In this document: in pieces, positions 25,261-38,800 of the stretch
How positions within the stretch are numbered: the first letter of the stretch is position 1
How the letters are laid out: each line of letters starts with the position of its first letter
NCBI GenBank assembly: GCA_030704615.1
Contig: CM060732.1
Coordinates: 38,919,053-38,979,052 of the forward strand
Direction of reading: 5' to 3'
Origin: Takakia lepidozioides
Taxonomy: Eukaryota; Streptophyta; Takakiopsida; Takakiales; Takakiaceae
Length of the DNA stretch: 60,000 nt
The notes under the pieces: model-generated
What the model was told of the DNA's origin: nothing
Database searches by the model: none
The model's input: the letters and a program-made list of their open reading frames with translations, nothing else
Translations under genes and position numbers: made by a program

Positions 25261-26808
25261 GAACAGGTCTAACAAACTACATGTACTCAAGACCCCAACG
25301 TTTGGTTACTTTGCCCTGTTGGTGGAAGGTGCACAGATCTTCACCAAAATCACCCCTTCCCCGAACTCTCAGGGACAAGGTGAAAATATCCTGGCATCCA
25401 CAACAATTATGCTCTTCTAGGCTTTATTCTTCTAAAAAACAAGAACAGGTTTCACTTTTCAATTGAGGACATAGTGCCCACATACACAGATCCACTTTGA
25501 CTTTGCAATCAACCTATGGTAAAACTAGGTAGTTGTTTTGGTCGAAGGTACAAAGGTTCATAGGTCTACATCCCAAAGGAACTGGCCTCATGTGGGCTGC
25601 TCATACCATTCATTTGTCGGGATATAGTAAACTTAGAAAACCAGAAATATCTGACATGAACACTGCAATGCATTTAGGAACGAGAAACCTCCTACCAACT
25701 CAATAGATTCGTCGAAGAAGCCATCAAGCCAGGAGAGATCAGGTTTCCATCATTCTACTTTGCTCATAGGCCTTCCTGGCCCCCATGGACATCATAAAGC
25801 TTCACTCTGAGTTATAGACTACTGTTCATTTCATTTCTTGTCCCATAAGCTCTTTGAGCTTTCCACTGACATTATAAGTACCAGTTCATTTGCTTCCTTT
25901 GATGATTGGTTCAAGGTATATGTAATTATCAGGCCCAAAGATGGGGTGATACCGCTAGCGAGATGGATAAGAGCAGCATAGAAACCGGGGGCCGGAAGCT
26001 GGTAGGCTCCTTTCATCTGGTTAATGACCAACATTCTATAGTAAATATCCATTACACGCTCCGCTGCACCCATTCCCATCAAGGTGAGTGAGTGCCACCA
26101 AAAACGCTATCAAAAACCATACAATAAATTGAGAACGTAGACCACACCTGAGAGATCATGGAGTCCATACATTCTCAGGGTGAGTCATGTACTGTGAAGA
26201 CACCCCTAAGGCACCTTGGGGACACCTGGAGTGATCCAAGAGCAACGAGAAACTCAATGTTAATTGTTTCATCACATTTCCTTTGGAGTTAGGGGAAGGG
26301 TGAGGGCAAACGATTGAGAGTCTCAGCAGGTATCGCAGCATCATTGAACAGGTCTTGCCACTGCTCCTGCAACACACACACATCCACTGAGCTTTTGCCA
26401 AGAAAACTCCTTTGAGGAAACATGGAGATATGATTGCACAGATGGAGCCTACAGCTGACTGAATATGGTATGAAAGGACTCTCAGCGTCCTCTTCACACA
26501 GCTTCATTCCTGCAACATTGCTCTTAGTGCTTAAAGATGATAAAAAAACATAGGCTTGCCATAGCAGATCAGACCAGACTGCTGGAACAGATCCAGAGGT
26601 CATGAGAGCATAAATTCCACAGCATCTAGTGAATATCCATAAGCTAATCCCCACATAAGCAGAAGGGTTCCCACACTCCATCCACCAATGCCTGTGTGAA
26701 GGTTGTGTACAAGGTCTGGGATTAATGTCATAGGTGGAGCAAGAGAGACCTACAAAAGTGAGCACAGCAAAGTCTTTGTCTTCTAGCTCAACTCCTTTGG
26801 AACTATAC
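25261..26808. other. region with candidate minus-strand exons
   Basis: Likely intron and exon sequence of the long minus-strand gene. A candidate exon at 25953-26063 encodes ERVMDIYYRMLVINQMKGAY followed by QLPAPGFYAALIHLAS, with a GCAG acceptor and a GTATCA donor. Further minus-strand coding-like pieces lie near 26467-26505 (MKLCEEDAESPFIPYS) and 26290-26365. I could not fix splice phases across this part. Confidence 0.4.
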
Positions 26809-29800
26809 CATATAAGCATAGCTTGCAATTGTCCTGCAGTAATACCTGTCAAGTGTCTTAGACACAACTCCCTTCAGCTCTTCATTTCAGGCAGGAAGAT
26901 AAATTAGACAAAAGTTCAGATTCAGCATATCATGACCACAAGAGGACTGTAGTGTATCTGGATGAAAGCTTGTCAGAGAGTTTATAATCTCCAGTAAAAG
27001 TTCTAAGGGCCCGTAGGAACTGAAATAAATCTCCAAATGAGACGCAGCTAATGTACTCAATAGACCTGCATACCTTAGTGTGTGATCATGATCCTGAAAA
27101 AGGCTTGGGCAGCACAGAAAAAAGGGTGGACTCCTGCCGAAGCAAGTGCAAATTATGGTGTCTCTTCACTCGACAGACTTCTAGCTTCTATTTGGAAGGT
27201 AGACACCTTCTAACAATTATTGACATGGTTGTCCCAACTTTTCCCCAAGGACTTGAAAGCCCCCAGATACCCACACATTAGGTGACACGTGAGCCAGAAC
27301 CCCCTTTTCGCCATATTGGACTACATCAAACGTTCACTTATGTGGCTTTGAACCCACAACAGTACAGAAAAAGAGAGGAGGATAAGGACAGCCATCCAAC
27401 GACAGCACAATGGGACCTATTACAATTGCACAACAATGATACTCACATATCAAAATGAAAGTATTCTGGCCTTCCATATTTCTCACACAGCACTTGGTAA
27501 TAGTTTGATGTCAATGTTCACCCCAAAAGACAGACCCAAGGAGGGCCACAGTTTTTGCTGTTGTCTCCGGCTCTTTGAACTGACCAACAAGGGGTGCAGT
27601 TACAGACACCTCTACACTATCAGAGAGGGCCTCATCTAGGGTAGGAAACCCATTACAAATCGCAAAAAATCTGTCCTCACTGTTATGCCCATGATAAGGC
27701 TGTTCAACTTGGTGTTTTGCTTCAAGGGGACAGAGTCAAGAATCTTCACAAAACTTGTTTCTGCCTTTCCAGCCAACTTTAATTCATCTCCTTCAATAAA
27801 GGGGCAACCTGCTGCAGTTATACAGCAGACCAAGGCTGGTTTAAGGACACGCAGCAACATAGAGTTCTTCACTCCCTTGATAAGTAGAACTTTGAACCGG
27901 CCGCATAAAGCCCACAGAGAGATCTTCTCATAAGACTTTGTTGCCGTAGCCTTGTGGCCATAGACCCCACGCCCAGTTTGGGTGGAGCAAAAGGGACCAG
28001 AAACTACCTTTCTGAGGGGCTCACTCCAGTAGTATGACTTACCTTGATACAAACAATTAGTTCGGGCTTTCCAGATATCCTCTAGGAAGACCTTCACACA
28101 AGCATCAATCTGCTGTGTCTGAGCAGCCCAAAAGTTAGACCCCAACAGGGCCAGGGCTTTAGGTGAAAGTTGGTGAACAGAGGTGCCGAAACAATGTTCT
28201 TGATTGTCCTGAAGAGGGTCACTCTCTAGTGATATACCCGGACAATGTATCAGAAAATGGATATTGTCTTCAGGTTGCCCGCACATCGGGCAATTACAAT
28301 CTCCTCTTCCTCTCTGCATCTCTTTCTTGTTCAAAGGTAGGATTCCAGTCTGAGTTTAAATTTCAGTCTAGTGCCAAGGGTATGTAGACCTTTGAGATCA
28401 TCCTGAAGGTCCTTGGCCATGTCACAGACTGGAAACAAGTTCAGGGAAGTTTTATGCCTAACTTCATTTTCATCGGACAGTCTTTGGGCATCAGACATGG
28501 CTTTGGACACAACCCTCTCCAGGTCAGCTTCATCCAGTAGGGTCAATTCATCAGGACTGATATTCTCCCAAGAAATAGATTCGATTATCTTAGTGTATCT
28601 GGTATTAGGCATGTGTCTGACCTTGAATTCATCATGTCGAGAGCTTAAGGGAGGTATGCAAAACTCACCCCAAACAGCCACATTAGCTGTTCTAGAACAA
28701 GCTGACATGCCTTTGTTTGAGCACCGCAGCCTGAACGGATTCTAGGGATTTAGCAGGGTTGGAGTTGTCGATCCACACAGCATATACGTACTCCAAGGCT
28801 GGCCTTATAACATTCCAAAGCATGGTCCTTTCAACTTCAGTGTTATTCCCTCTGCAGTGGAAAAATTTAGTGAGACCCAAAGCTTTGCGCTTAGTTGATC
28901 GAATTACTTTTAGCATATGCGCATCCCAGTTACAGTTGGAGTATAAGTCAACGCCAAGATAAGTGTAGGAAGGGAGTGCATGTACTCATAAGACGTTGTT
29001 TGCCGTAGCATTGTGACCATTGACCCCGCACTCAGTCTGAGCGGAACACAAAGAATGTACTCATAAGACGTTGTTTGCCGTAGCCTTGTGGCCATTGACT
29101 GCGCGCCCAGTTTGAGCGGAACACAAAGGACAGAACCTACCTTTGTCAAGGGCTGACGCCAGTAGTAAGACTTACCTTGGAATAAACAATTGATCCGGGT
29201 TTTCCAGATATCCTCTAGGCTCAGCCTCGAGACCTCCAAAGTTGGTAAACAGAGGTACAGGCACAATTCCCTTGATAGAGTTGAAGAGAGCGTCTCTCTG
29301 GTGAGAGAACCGCAGACAATGAATCAGAAAATGTCTTCAGGTTGCCCACACAACGAGCAATCACACTCTCCCCTTCCTCTCTGCTTCTGTTTGCTGTTCA
29401 AAGGTAGACTTCCCACCCTGAGTTTAAATTTCAGTCTGAACACACTCCCAGTTTGAGCGGAACACAAAGGTGCAGAACCTACCTTTGTCAGGGGCTGACA
29501 CCGGTAGTATGACTTACCTTGACTTACCTATGACTTACCCAGAGAGAGAAATGATACGAAATGATACTTAATAACGTCCGCAGAAAGCTCAAAGAGTGTA
29601 TGGGACAAAATGGCAAAAAACAAGAGATTGTACTCATAAGACGTTGTTTGCCGTAGCCTTGTGGCCATTGACCCCGCGCCCAGTTTGAGCGGGAACAAAA
29701 GGGACAGAACCTACCTCGGGACAGAACCTACCTCTGTCAGGGGCTGACGTTGGTAGTAAGACTTACCTCCATATATAGAATTAATCCGGGTTTTCCAGAT

Positions 29801-32800
29801 ATCCTCTAGACATCCCTTCACACAAGCATCAATCTGCTGTGTGTGATTTGCCCAGAAACTAGGCCTCAGGAGGGCCTGGGCTTTTGGCTCAGCCTCGAGA
29901 CTTTCAAAGTTGGTAAACAGGGGTACAGGCACAATACCCTTAATAGATTTGAAGAGAGCGTCTCTTTGGTGAGAGAACCCTGGACAGTGTATCAGAAAAT
30001 GAATACTGTCTTCAGATTGCCCACACAACGGGCAATTGCACTCTCCCTTTCCTCTCTGCATCTGTTTGCAGTTCAAAGCTAGGCTTCCTGCCCTGAGTTT
30101 AAATTTCAGTCTAGTGCCGAGAGTGGGTAGACCCTTGAGGTCATCCAAGATGTCCTCCCCCATGTCACAGACTGGAAACAAGTTCAGGGAAGTTTTCTGC
30201 CTAACTTCATTTTCATCAGACAATCTCATGGCAACAGACATGGCTGAGGACACTACAGCCTCTAAGTCAGATTTATCCAGCAGGGTCAAGACTTGCGGAT
30301 CCAGGTCCAGGTCCTTGAGGATCTCTTCTACTCTCTTCTGCCAGGACCTAAGCTCCCGACGTGATGAATTCAAGGTCAGATGGTGGGGTCAGCTGCAACA
30401 TATGCCCAACACCAGATATCCTCACCATACCAGCCCTTATGTTTGCGGATGACTTCACAGGCATAGGGGAGACTCCAACCAATCTCCAGGAGTTGATTGA
30501 TTGCGCGAAGAGATACTTTGATCTTTGGGGGCTAGAGGCTAATGTCAGCAAATGTGCAGTGGTAGCATTCAACGACAGAGGAGAGGGAGGAAGTGATCTT
30601 AAGTGGCAGTGGGGTAGCCAAGAGATCCCGGTCCTCCCTTCCTACACTTACCTGGGCGTTGAGTTCTCCTCCAATTGTAATTGGGATGCACATATCCGGA
30701 AAGTTGTTCAAACTGGCAAGGGCAAAGCTCTGGGGCTCACTAAATTTTTCCACTGCAGAGGGGTCAACTCTGAGGTTAAGAAACCATGCTTTGTCGCGTT
30801 ATTAGACCTGCCTTGGAGTACGGATCTGCTATATGGGTTGATAACTCCAACCAGGCTAAGTCTCTAGAATCCATTCAAGTGGGGTGCTTAAGGAGTGTAT
30901 GTCAGCATGCTCCAAAACAGCCAATGTGGCTGTTCGGGGTGAGTTTGGCATTCCCCCACCCTTAACCCAAATCCCTCTCTTTCCACATCCTCGAGGAGTT
31001 GATTGATGAAAACATTGAAGAGCAGAGGGGAGAGAGTACATCCTTGAGCTACACCTTGGTCTATGTCAAAGAAGTTGGACTTCTGTCCGTTAACAGTGAC
31101 ACAGCTTTTGGTGTGAGCATACAAGTTGTGGACAACTCTCCACATCTTTCCCTTGATCCCACAAGACCAGAGGCGGAACCATAGGCCATCTCTCCACACT
31201 GTGTCATAAGCCTTTTTGACATCCAGGAAAAAGACATAAGTGGGTTTCCCTTCTTTTTTCCTTCCCTGGATAATCTGGCTTAGAGTGAAGATATGATCCA
31301 CACAGCCCCTGTTTCGCCGAAAGCCAGCTTGGCCTTCGTGGAAACAACCTCTAGACTCCAGATCAACCTCGAGACGAGTACTTATAACTCTGCAGAATGT
31401 CTTGCCAACAGCATTGAGGAGCGTGATGCCACGGTAGTTCCCCGGTTCTTCTCTGTCACCCTTCTTGTATAGATTGACAATGACCCCCTGTCGCCAGCGA
31501 AAGGGGATCATTTCAGTCTTCCAGATAAGGTTAAAGAGGAGAACTAGGGCCTCTATCATGGGATCGCCACCGTGCTTGATAAGCTCGTTGACAATACCAT
31601 CAGGTCCACCAGCTTTATATCCATTTAAATGTTCAATTGCTTCCACAATCTCAGAAGAACTAATGGGAGCATTATAAGCCATTGAAATATACTCCAGTTC
31701 ATCAGGGCTGTTTTGAATCTTAGGAACAGTTTTTCCAACTGTGTCCCTCCATTCAGCAGAAGACCCCTCACTGTTAGACCTAGAAGTTCTGCCAAGGATA
31801 CTGTAGTGAGTTTCAAAGGTTTTGACAATGTCAACCGATGAAGTCACCACTGCACCTTTAGTAGTCTTCAGCGCTTGTACTTGCTGACCGTTTTTCGGCT
31901 TGTACAAACGTTGAAGGGCCAACCAGAATTTCTTGTCATTACCACCATGGTGGTTTGAGTTTATTTCACTGTATAGCTTGTCTCTCTCCCTGTCCTCTAC
32001 GAAGCCTATTGACATTGGGTGGACTTGAAACGGGAGTACATTAATGTCTCTGTGACTAAATGCCGGCCTTGTGACCTCGTGTTCTTGTTTGTTTCGACCT
32101 GAAGCGCTTTGCTTCAGGTAAGGTAGTGCATTGGATTTAGTTGGAAAGCTTGGGGCCTTTCCCTCTTTAGAATATGCCTACACGGGCCATTCCCTGCAAC
32201 TCCCTGGAGTGTGATCTCTGAATGGTAACAAGCGGACTCCTACCGCTTGGGGGCAGCCCCTCCGCCCAAATTGGGCAGTCGTATGCTCTGTCTACCATAC
32301 TCGGCACTTGGGCTCGGGTTGGTTCCTGTGCTTAAACTTATGGCCTGCGAAAACAATCAAAAATTTAGCTCCTATCAACATCAACACTCCTCAGGGTGAT
32401 CCCTGGGAATTGGTTACTTATGCCAAATCTAGGGCTTCATGTGTAGTTTTTGGGGTGAATCCCAGGATGGACGATGTGTCCTTTAAAACTACATGCTCTA
32501 GCTTAGGCTTGGATTTCATGGCTAATGGTACCATCTCGAGACTTGATAACAGGGGTACGTTGAAGGTTGCAATGACCAAAAGTGCTTCTAATAGAGTCCC
32601 GCATCAATTCAATCTCAAAGTAGTTCGTCCCTTGACTGGCTGGAGAGCGGTCTTAGACATTGGTGATTCAATGGGGCGCTCTAGGAAGACAACCAAGGGC
32701 AACAACTTCAACTTGAGAGTTTCTAATCGGTTTGATGCTCTGGATGAGGTTGAATCCAAACAGCCAGAAGGACAAGTTGCCCCTAAGTGTACGGAACCTG

Positions 32801-35800
32801 AACGTCCTGAATCTGAAGGATTTGGTACTCTGAATGGTTTACCAATCCTCAAGGTTTACACAAGACGAACAAATTCTATACACGGGGTAATTGTCCCCAA
32901 GCCGTCAGATGGACAATCTGTCCCTAAGTGTGCAGAGCCTGAACGTCGTGTAACTGAAGGATTTGGTACTCTAAATGGTTTACCAATCCTCAAAGTCTAC
33001 ACAAGACGAGCAAAATCTATACACGGGGTAATTGTCCCCAAGCAGTCTGACGGACAATCTGCCCCTATGTGTGCGGAGCCTGTGCGTCGTGTAACTGAAA
33101 GATTTGGTACCCTGAATGGTTTACCAATTCTCAAAGTTTACACAAGACGAGCAAAATCTACACATGGGGTAACTGTCCCCCCTTTGCAGAACGGTTGGCC
33201 GTCCAGGAGCAATCACAAGCTACCTAGACGACAAACAATTCACACGCAAAGGGCTGGCTTGCGGCTGGCCACTTTCAACTTCTCAGGGTTGACCAACCAA
33301 AGGAAACAACTTGAAGTGGGACAAGTTCTTCGGACTAATGATATTCATATCTGTGCTGGACAAGAAACATGGGAAACGTCGGATAAACTGGTTGGAGATG
33401 TCATTGGTTATAAATGGGCAGGTAAGATGTGTACTCTCAAGGCAGCCTCTGCCAAACGCGGTCAAAAAGGGGTCGGATTCTTTGTCCGTGATTTCTTGTT
33501 TGACAATTGTGAAATTATCAACAAGGGCTTGAGGTACGAGCATAGTATCTGGCTAAAACTGAAGGGCGGCATGAGTACAAAGGACCTCTTTGTTGGTTGT
33601 GTTTACATGCGCACAGAGGGGACCCTTAGTGCTGACGCAGACAAGGCCTTCGAAGATGTAAAGCTGGACTGTGCTTCGTTCCTTGCCAAAGGTCAGGTGG
33701 TACTATTGGGGGACTTCAATGCCCGGGTGGGCAAAGGGATCCATCAGGACGATATCATTGGACCTTTTGGTGAGGACGAGCTGAATTCTAATGGCAGACG
33801 GTTAATTAACTGTCTAAAAGAGCTTCAGCTTTTGACCTTGAATAACAGGACAAGAGGTGACCAAGTGCAGTGGACTCGTGAGAAACCCCAAACTGGGGAA
33901 CGTTCCATTGTGGACTATATCATAATGGACAAAATTTTGTTCCCCCAGTGTGCCAATGTGTTGATCGACAGAACTGATATTGGTACCTCTGACCACTTCC
34001 TGGTTTGGACTGAGATCAAAAGGTGTTTTCCCACCACCAAGAGATCTGTGAAACGTTCGATTCGGAAGTGGCGCATAGAAAAATTCCACAATGAGGAGGT
34101 CAAGGCTGAGTACGTCCAGGCCTTGCAAGAGGCTCTCCCTCATTTTGTCCAATCGCTCCAAGAACTTCAGTCACGCTCTGTTAACGCAAGAAATGAAGTC
34201 GAAAGAGCAGTGGACTCTTGGGAGAGTTTCGTTTGCTCCGTGGCTGACAAGATCATTGGGAGGAAACTAATTGTCTGCGGTAGAGCAGTTAATTGGTGGA
34301 CTAATGAGATTAAACTCAAGATAGCTGAGAGACGAGCCCTCTATAAAGAGTGCTGCAATTTGGAAACCAACAGAGAATTGTGGGCGAGGTACTACCAGCT
34401 CCGTAAAGATATCAATCAAAAAACAAGAGAGAAGAAACAAAACCAGAGCCAAAAAAGAGCCCAGAAGCAACTACTGCTCATTGGATTGACTAAGGGTCAA
34501 GGCCTCGTGCAGGTAAGCTGCCAAGCATTTCTGATCCTCATAATGGAAGACTTCAGTGAGAGATTGTTCCACAGAATAGACAGTGGAATCTCCCACAGAT
34601 CTCATAATACAGAGGGCAATAAAAGAAGAAGTATTCCACAGTTTCAATTTCCTGGAGAGAAATGAAATGAAATGAAATGGTGCTTTATAACGTCCGCGGA
34701 AAGCTCGTAGAGCTTATGGGACAAAATGGAAGAAAACATGAGAGAGGAACAAATCCAGAAACCACAATTAATGTTCTAGCGATTGTCTAAGGGTGAAGGC
34801 CTCGTGTAGGTAGGCTGCCAAGCATTTTTGATCCTCATAGTGAAAGACATCAGTGAGAGTTTTGGTTCCACTGAATAAACAGTGGAATCGCCCACGGATC
34901 TCGTAGTATAGAGGGCAGTAGAAGAAGAAGTGTTCAATTTCCTTGCTGCGCCCTATGCAAGCTGGACATAGGCGGTCCTCCCGTTGCAGGTTTTCCCATC
35001 TGCCAGTCTCTATCCGTAGGTTGTGGGAACCCACCCTGAACCGCCCCAATGCCCTCAAGAGGGAAGGAGATAAGGGTGCTGAAAGGTAATTTGGTCTCAA
35101 GGTTCTATCATCGCGGAGCACCAAGAATGTCTCTCGATAGAAGTGGAGCTTTGTCGTGAGATTGGGTAGCATCCAAGTTCTCTTGACATGTAATTCCATA
35201 AGCTCTCTTCGAATGAGTCTGTTGCGGTCATGTCTGGATGTGATGTCCACCTCATCTGGGTTCATTGGTAATAGGAAAGCAGTAGAAAGTCCGTTACGTT
35301 GAAATAAACTGTCCACTCGAGCATACCAGGAGTTCCTGAAACCTGCAGCTTTGAGCCTCATAGATGTTGTGAGGGCCCTAGCCACTAGCCCTTTGGGTGG
35401 AAGGGCCTGCAATCTATGGAGAAAGATTGTAAGCCTGAAGAGGGCCTCGGATTGCAATGGTACACATGCGAACTCTGCACCTAGGATCTGAGATGGAGTT
35501 GTGCTCCTGGCGCCAAGCATTGCTTGGAGAAAAGATGACTGTAATGGTTCCAAATTCTTTTCCCACCAGGAGACAGGGACACCAGGTGCCCAGAACTCAC
35601 AACCATAGATGGTAGCAGGGCTGACAACGGTGTCAAACAGCCACTTTTTGGTCGGGGGATGCCGCAGATGTATTTGCTTGCATTTGGCCTGAAGGCGGAC
35701 GGAGGCCACCTTACCTTTAGTCAACCTGTCCAAGGCAGTGGCTGCAAAGTGAAACTTGGGGAGTGGATAACCAGACCTAGGTACCGGTATGATTTCACAA

Positions 35801-38800
35801 TCTCAATTTCCTGCTGGTTGAAGATGAATCTACGATCAGCCTGGCCATTGAAGACCATGATCTTGGTCTTGCTAAGATTGACCTGCATCCCATAGTCTTT
35901 GCAGAACTGTTCCAAAATTTTGAGATGGCGTTGCAGAAAGACCGGGGATTGTGCCAAAAGGGCAACATCATCAGCATAGAGGAGATCTGATTGGGTTGGT
36001 CCCCCATCCAATGGGACCCCAACCCCATGGTTTTTTGATATGTAATTCTCCAAGGCGTCAATGTAGATCCCGAACAGGGTAGGTGAAAGGGGGCAGCCCT
36101 GTTTGACTCCAATGTTGCTGTGGATCTCGGCTGAGAATTCACCAGCGACGTTGACCATGCCAGTGACAATCTCATACATAGAAGAGATTGCACAAAGGAT
36201 GTCTGGAGGGACTTCCACTCTATGGAGCCGTTGGAAGAGAAGGTCCCGAGGAACTGAATCAAAGGCTTTGTGAAAGTCCACGAAGCAAACATAGACCATT
36301 CTTTTGTCATAGCGTGCACTTTCCACCATAACTTGAAGAGTGAAGATGTGGTCAATAGTGGATCGGTTTCGACGGAAACCAGCCTGTCCCTCAGCACGAA
36401 TGCGAGGGTACTCAGTCCAATCATCCAGTTCCATGGCCACTACTGCCCCAAACAGTTTAGCAAGTAATGAGGACACCATGATAGTACGATAGTTTGTCGG
36501 TGCGAGCCTGTCACCGCTCTTAAAAAGTGGGTGGATGATGCTCTTTGTCCACTCTGTTGGGAAGCCCCGTTGCACCACCTCATTGAAGAGGTTAGCTATA
36601 AAAGGGGCTAAAGTAGGTGCAGCATGCTTGATGAATTCACTCTGAAGTCCTGAAATGTCCACCGCTCTGCCATTTTGCAGCTTCTTGATTGCCTTACTGA
36701 CATTGGCTGTAGTAAAGAGAGAGAAGTGAAGGGGTTTAGAGGTTATAGGAGAAGGAGTTTGGGTTGGGGAATGGTACAAAGACTGTGCATACTCATGCCA
36801 GACATGAATGTCAGTGATTGGGGGGGGATCTCTATGAGGTTTAAGGAGGGACCAAAAAGATCGAGGAGAAAATCTGATTTTAGCAAGGAAAGAAGATTGC
36901 AACTTGATAGTGTAGGCTTGCTTTTTGGATCTAATGAGGGACTTATAGTGCTTAAGAGCAAGATTAGTGGACTCTGGAGAAGAATTGGTATCAAGAAGTA
37001 AAAATTTGATGCGACGTCTAGCAGTCTTGCATTCCTCATCATAAAATGGTGCATAACGACGAGTGGAGAAGGGTGAGGAGGTAGATGGAAGGCGCATGGC
37101 GTTGTATTGCAAAGGGGTCAAGTCATCGTTGAGGTACATACCCTGACCTCTCAATTGAGGCCTCTGCCTGAGGACTCTATCCCGAGCACCCTTGTCCTTG
37201 AATCTTATGAAGAGGACTTTGTGCTCTGAAGATCCTGCACGCCAAGCCCTTTCAATGCCACTCGCGCCCCGTGGGAGAGCAAGGTTTTGCTGAATAAGGC
37301 TGGTGGCAACGTCAAGAGGGTCCCCCTCAGCAAGGCCCCCTAGCTTCCCAGTGACCCTGATGTTAAGGGCTTTGAAAGCCCGTTGCTGTTCCTCTCGCAA
37401 GGTAGCCGAGACTGTCTCCTCCAGAGAGTGAGGACTGTTGTTGGATGTGCTCCCCTTAACTATATTAGCCCAGGAGGAGGCCTCCGCCTTGTGAGCTTGG
37501 AGCTCCCGAGCCATTGTAGACGTCGCAGTTCTGTGTGTTTCCAGCTCTTTGCTAAGGGATTCCACCTGCAGGTGGATGCTTGCTGTGAGGGGATCTGGGA
37601 GGCTCTTCTCTGTGAAGGTCTTCACTTCGCCTTCAAGTTTTGAAAGGCACGTATGTGTGGATTTGTCATTGAGATGTTTCGCCAGACCTTGAAGTTTGCT
37701 AGTGCACTCCTGAAGAGAGGCCCGCAAAACGCTATCCTGAACTCGCATATTGTTCTCCAAGTCTGTGTATCTGTCTGTCATGCGCTTCTGCCAATCTTTG
37801 TCCAAGGAATCCATGCGCTTTTCCCAATTTTTGTTAAGGGTTTAGGGTTAAGAGAGAGATATTGTACTCATAAGACGTTGTTTGCCGTAGCCTTGTGGCC
37901 ATTGACTCATTGGAGAGAGAGAGAGAGAGAGAGAGAGACAATGTAAGCTGTTCCCTGCGAACATTGGCTTGCCATAGCCTTACGGCCATTGCAAACCCCA
38001 CAAAAGGCTCCAGGAGGGTTAGTTCCCACCAGGGTTTAGCTTATCCCCATATCAGCTGCAGGTATAGTTTTATTTTCCCGCAACTGCATTTTGTCCGCAT
38101 GCAGCTCAACAGTCCGGTTACGGGGTTTTTTATTCTAGGCCTGCGTTTACCGCAGAAATGACATGCCCCGGTCGTGTGCAGGTCACAGGAGGCTTCTGCC
38201 CATCACTCTGGATGATATGCAGGGCAGGAGGGAGAATGTACTCATAAGACGTTCTTTGCCGTAGGCTTGTGGCCATTGACCCCGTGCCCAGTTTGAGCGG
38301 AACACAAAGGGACAGAATTATTGGCCCAGTTTGTCAAGGGCTGACACCGGTAGTAAGACTTACCTTGGAATAAACAATTGATCCGGGTTTTCCAGATATC
38401 CTCTAGAAATCCCCTTACATAACCATCAACCTGCTGTGTGTCGTTTGCCCAATAACTAGGCCCCAAAAGGGCCTGGGATTTTGGCTCAGCCTCGAGACTT
38501 TCAGAGTTGCTAAACAGAGGTACGGGCACAATTCCCTGATTTGAACAGAGTGTCTCTCTGGTGAGAGAACCCTGGACAATGAATCAGAAAATGAATGTTG
38601 TCTTCCGGTTGCCCACACAACGGGCGATCGCACTCTCCCTTTCCTCTCTGCTTCTGTTTGCTGTTCAAAGGTAGGCTTCCGCCCTGAGTTTAAATTTCAC
38701 TCTAGTGTCAAGAGTGGGTAGACCCTTGAGGTCATCCATGATGTCCTCCCCCATGTCACAGACTGGAAACAAGTTCAGGGAAGTTTTCTGCCTAACTTCA

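Noticed and set aside
34408-34665. C-terminal extension of the 785-codon LINE-A frame
   Set aside because: After about 34407 the DNA matches antisense LINE-B 3' sequence, so the extra codons are chance read-through.
36270-37643. Plus-strand ORFs within LINE-B
   Set aside because: Antisense to the 697-codon RT frame; no independent signal.
37830-37848. Telomere-like GGGTTTAGGG
   Set aside because: Fewer than two units; more likely a telobox-like motif in the LINE-B leader than an interstitial telomere.
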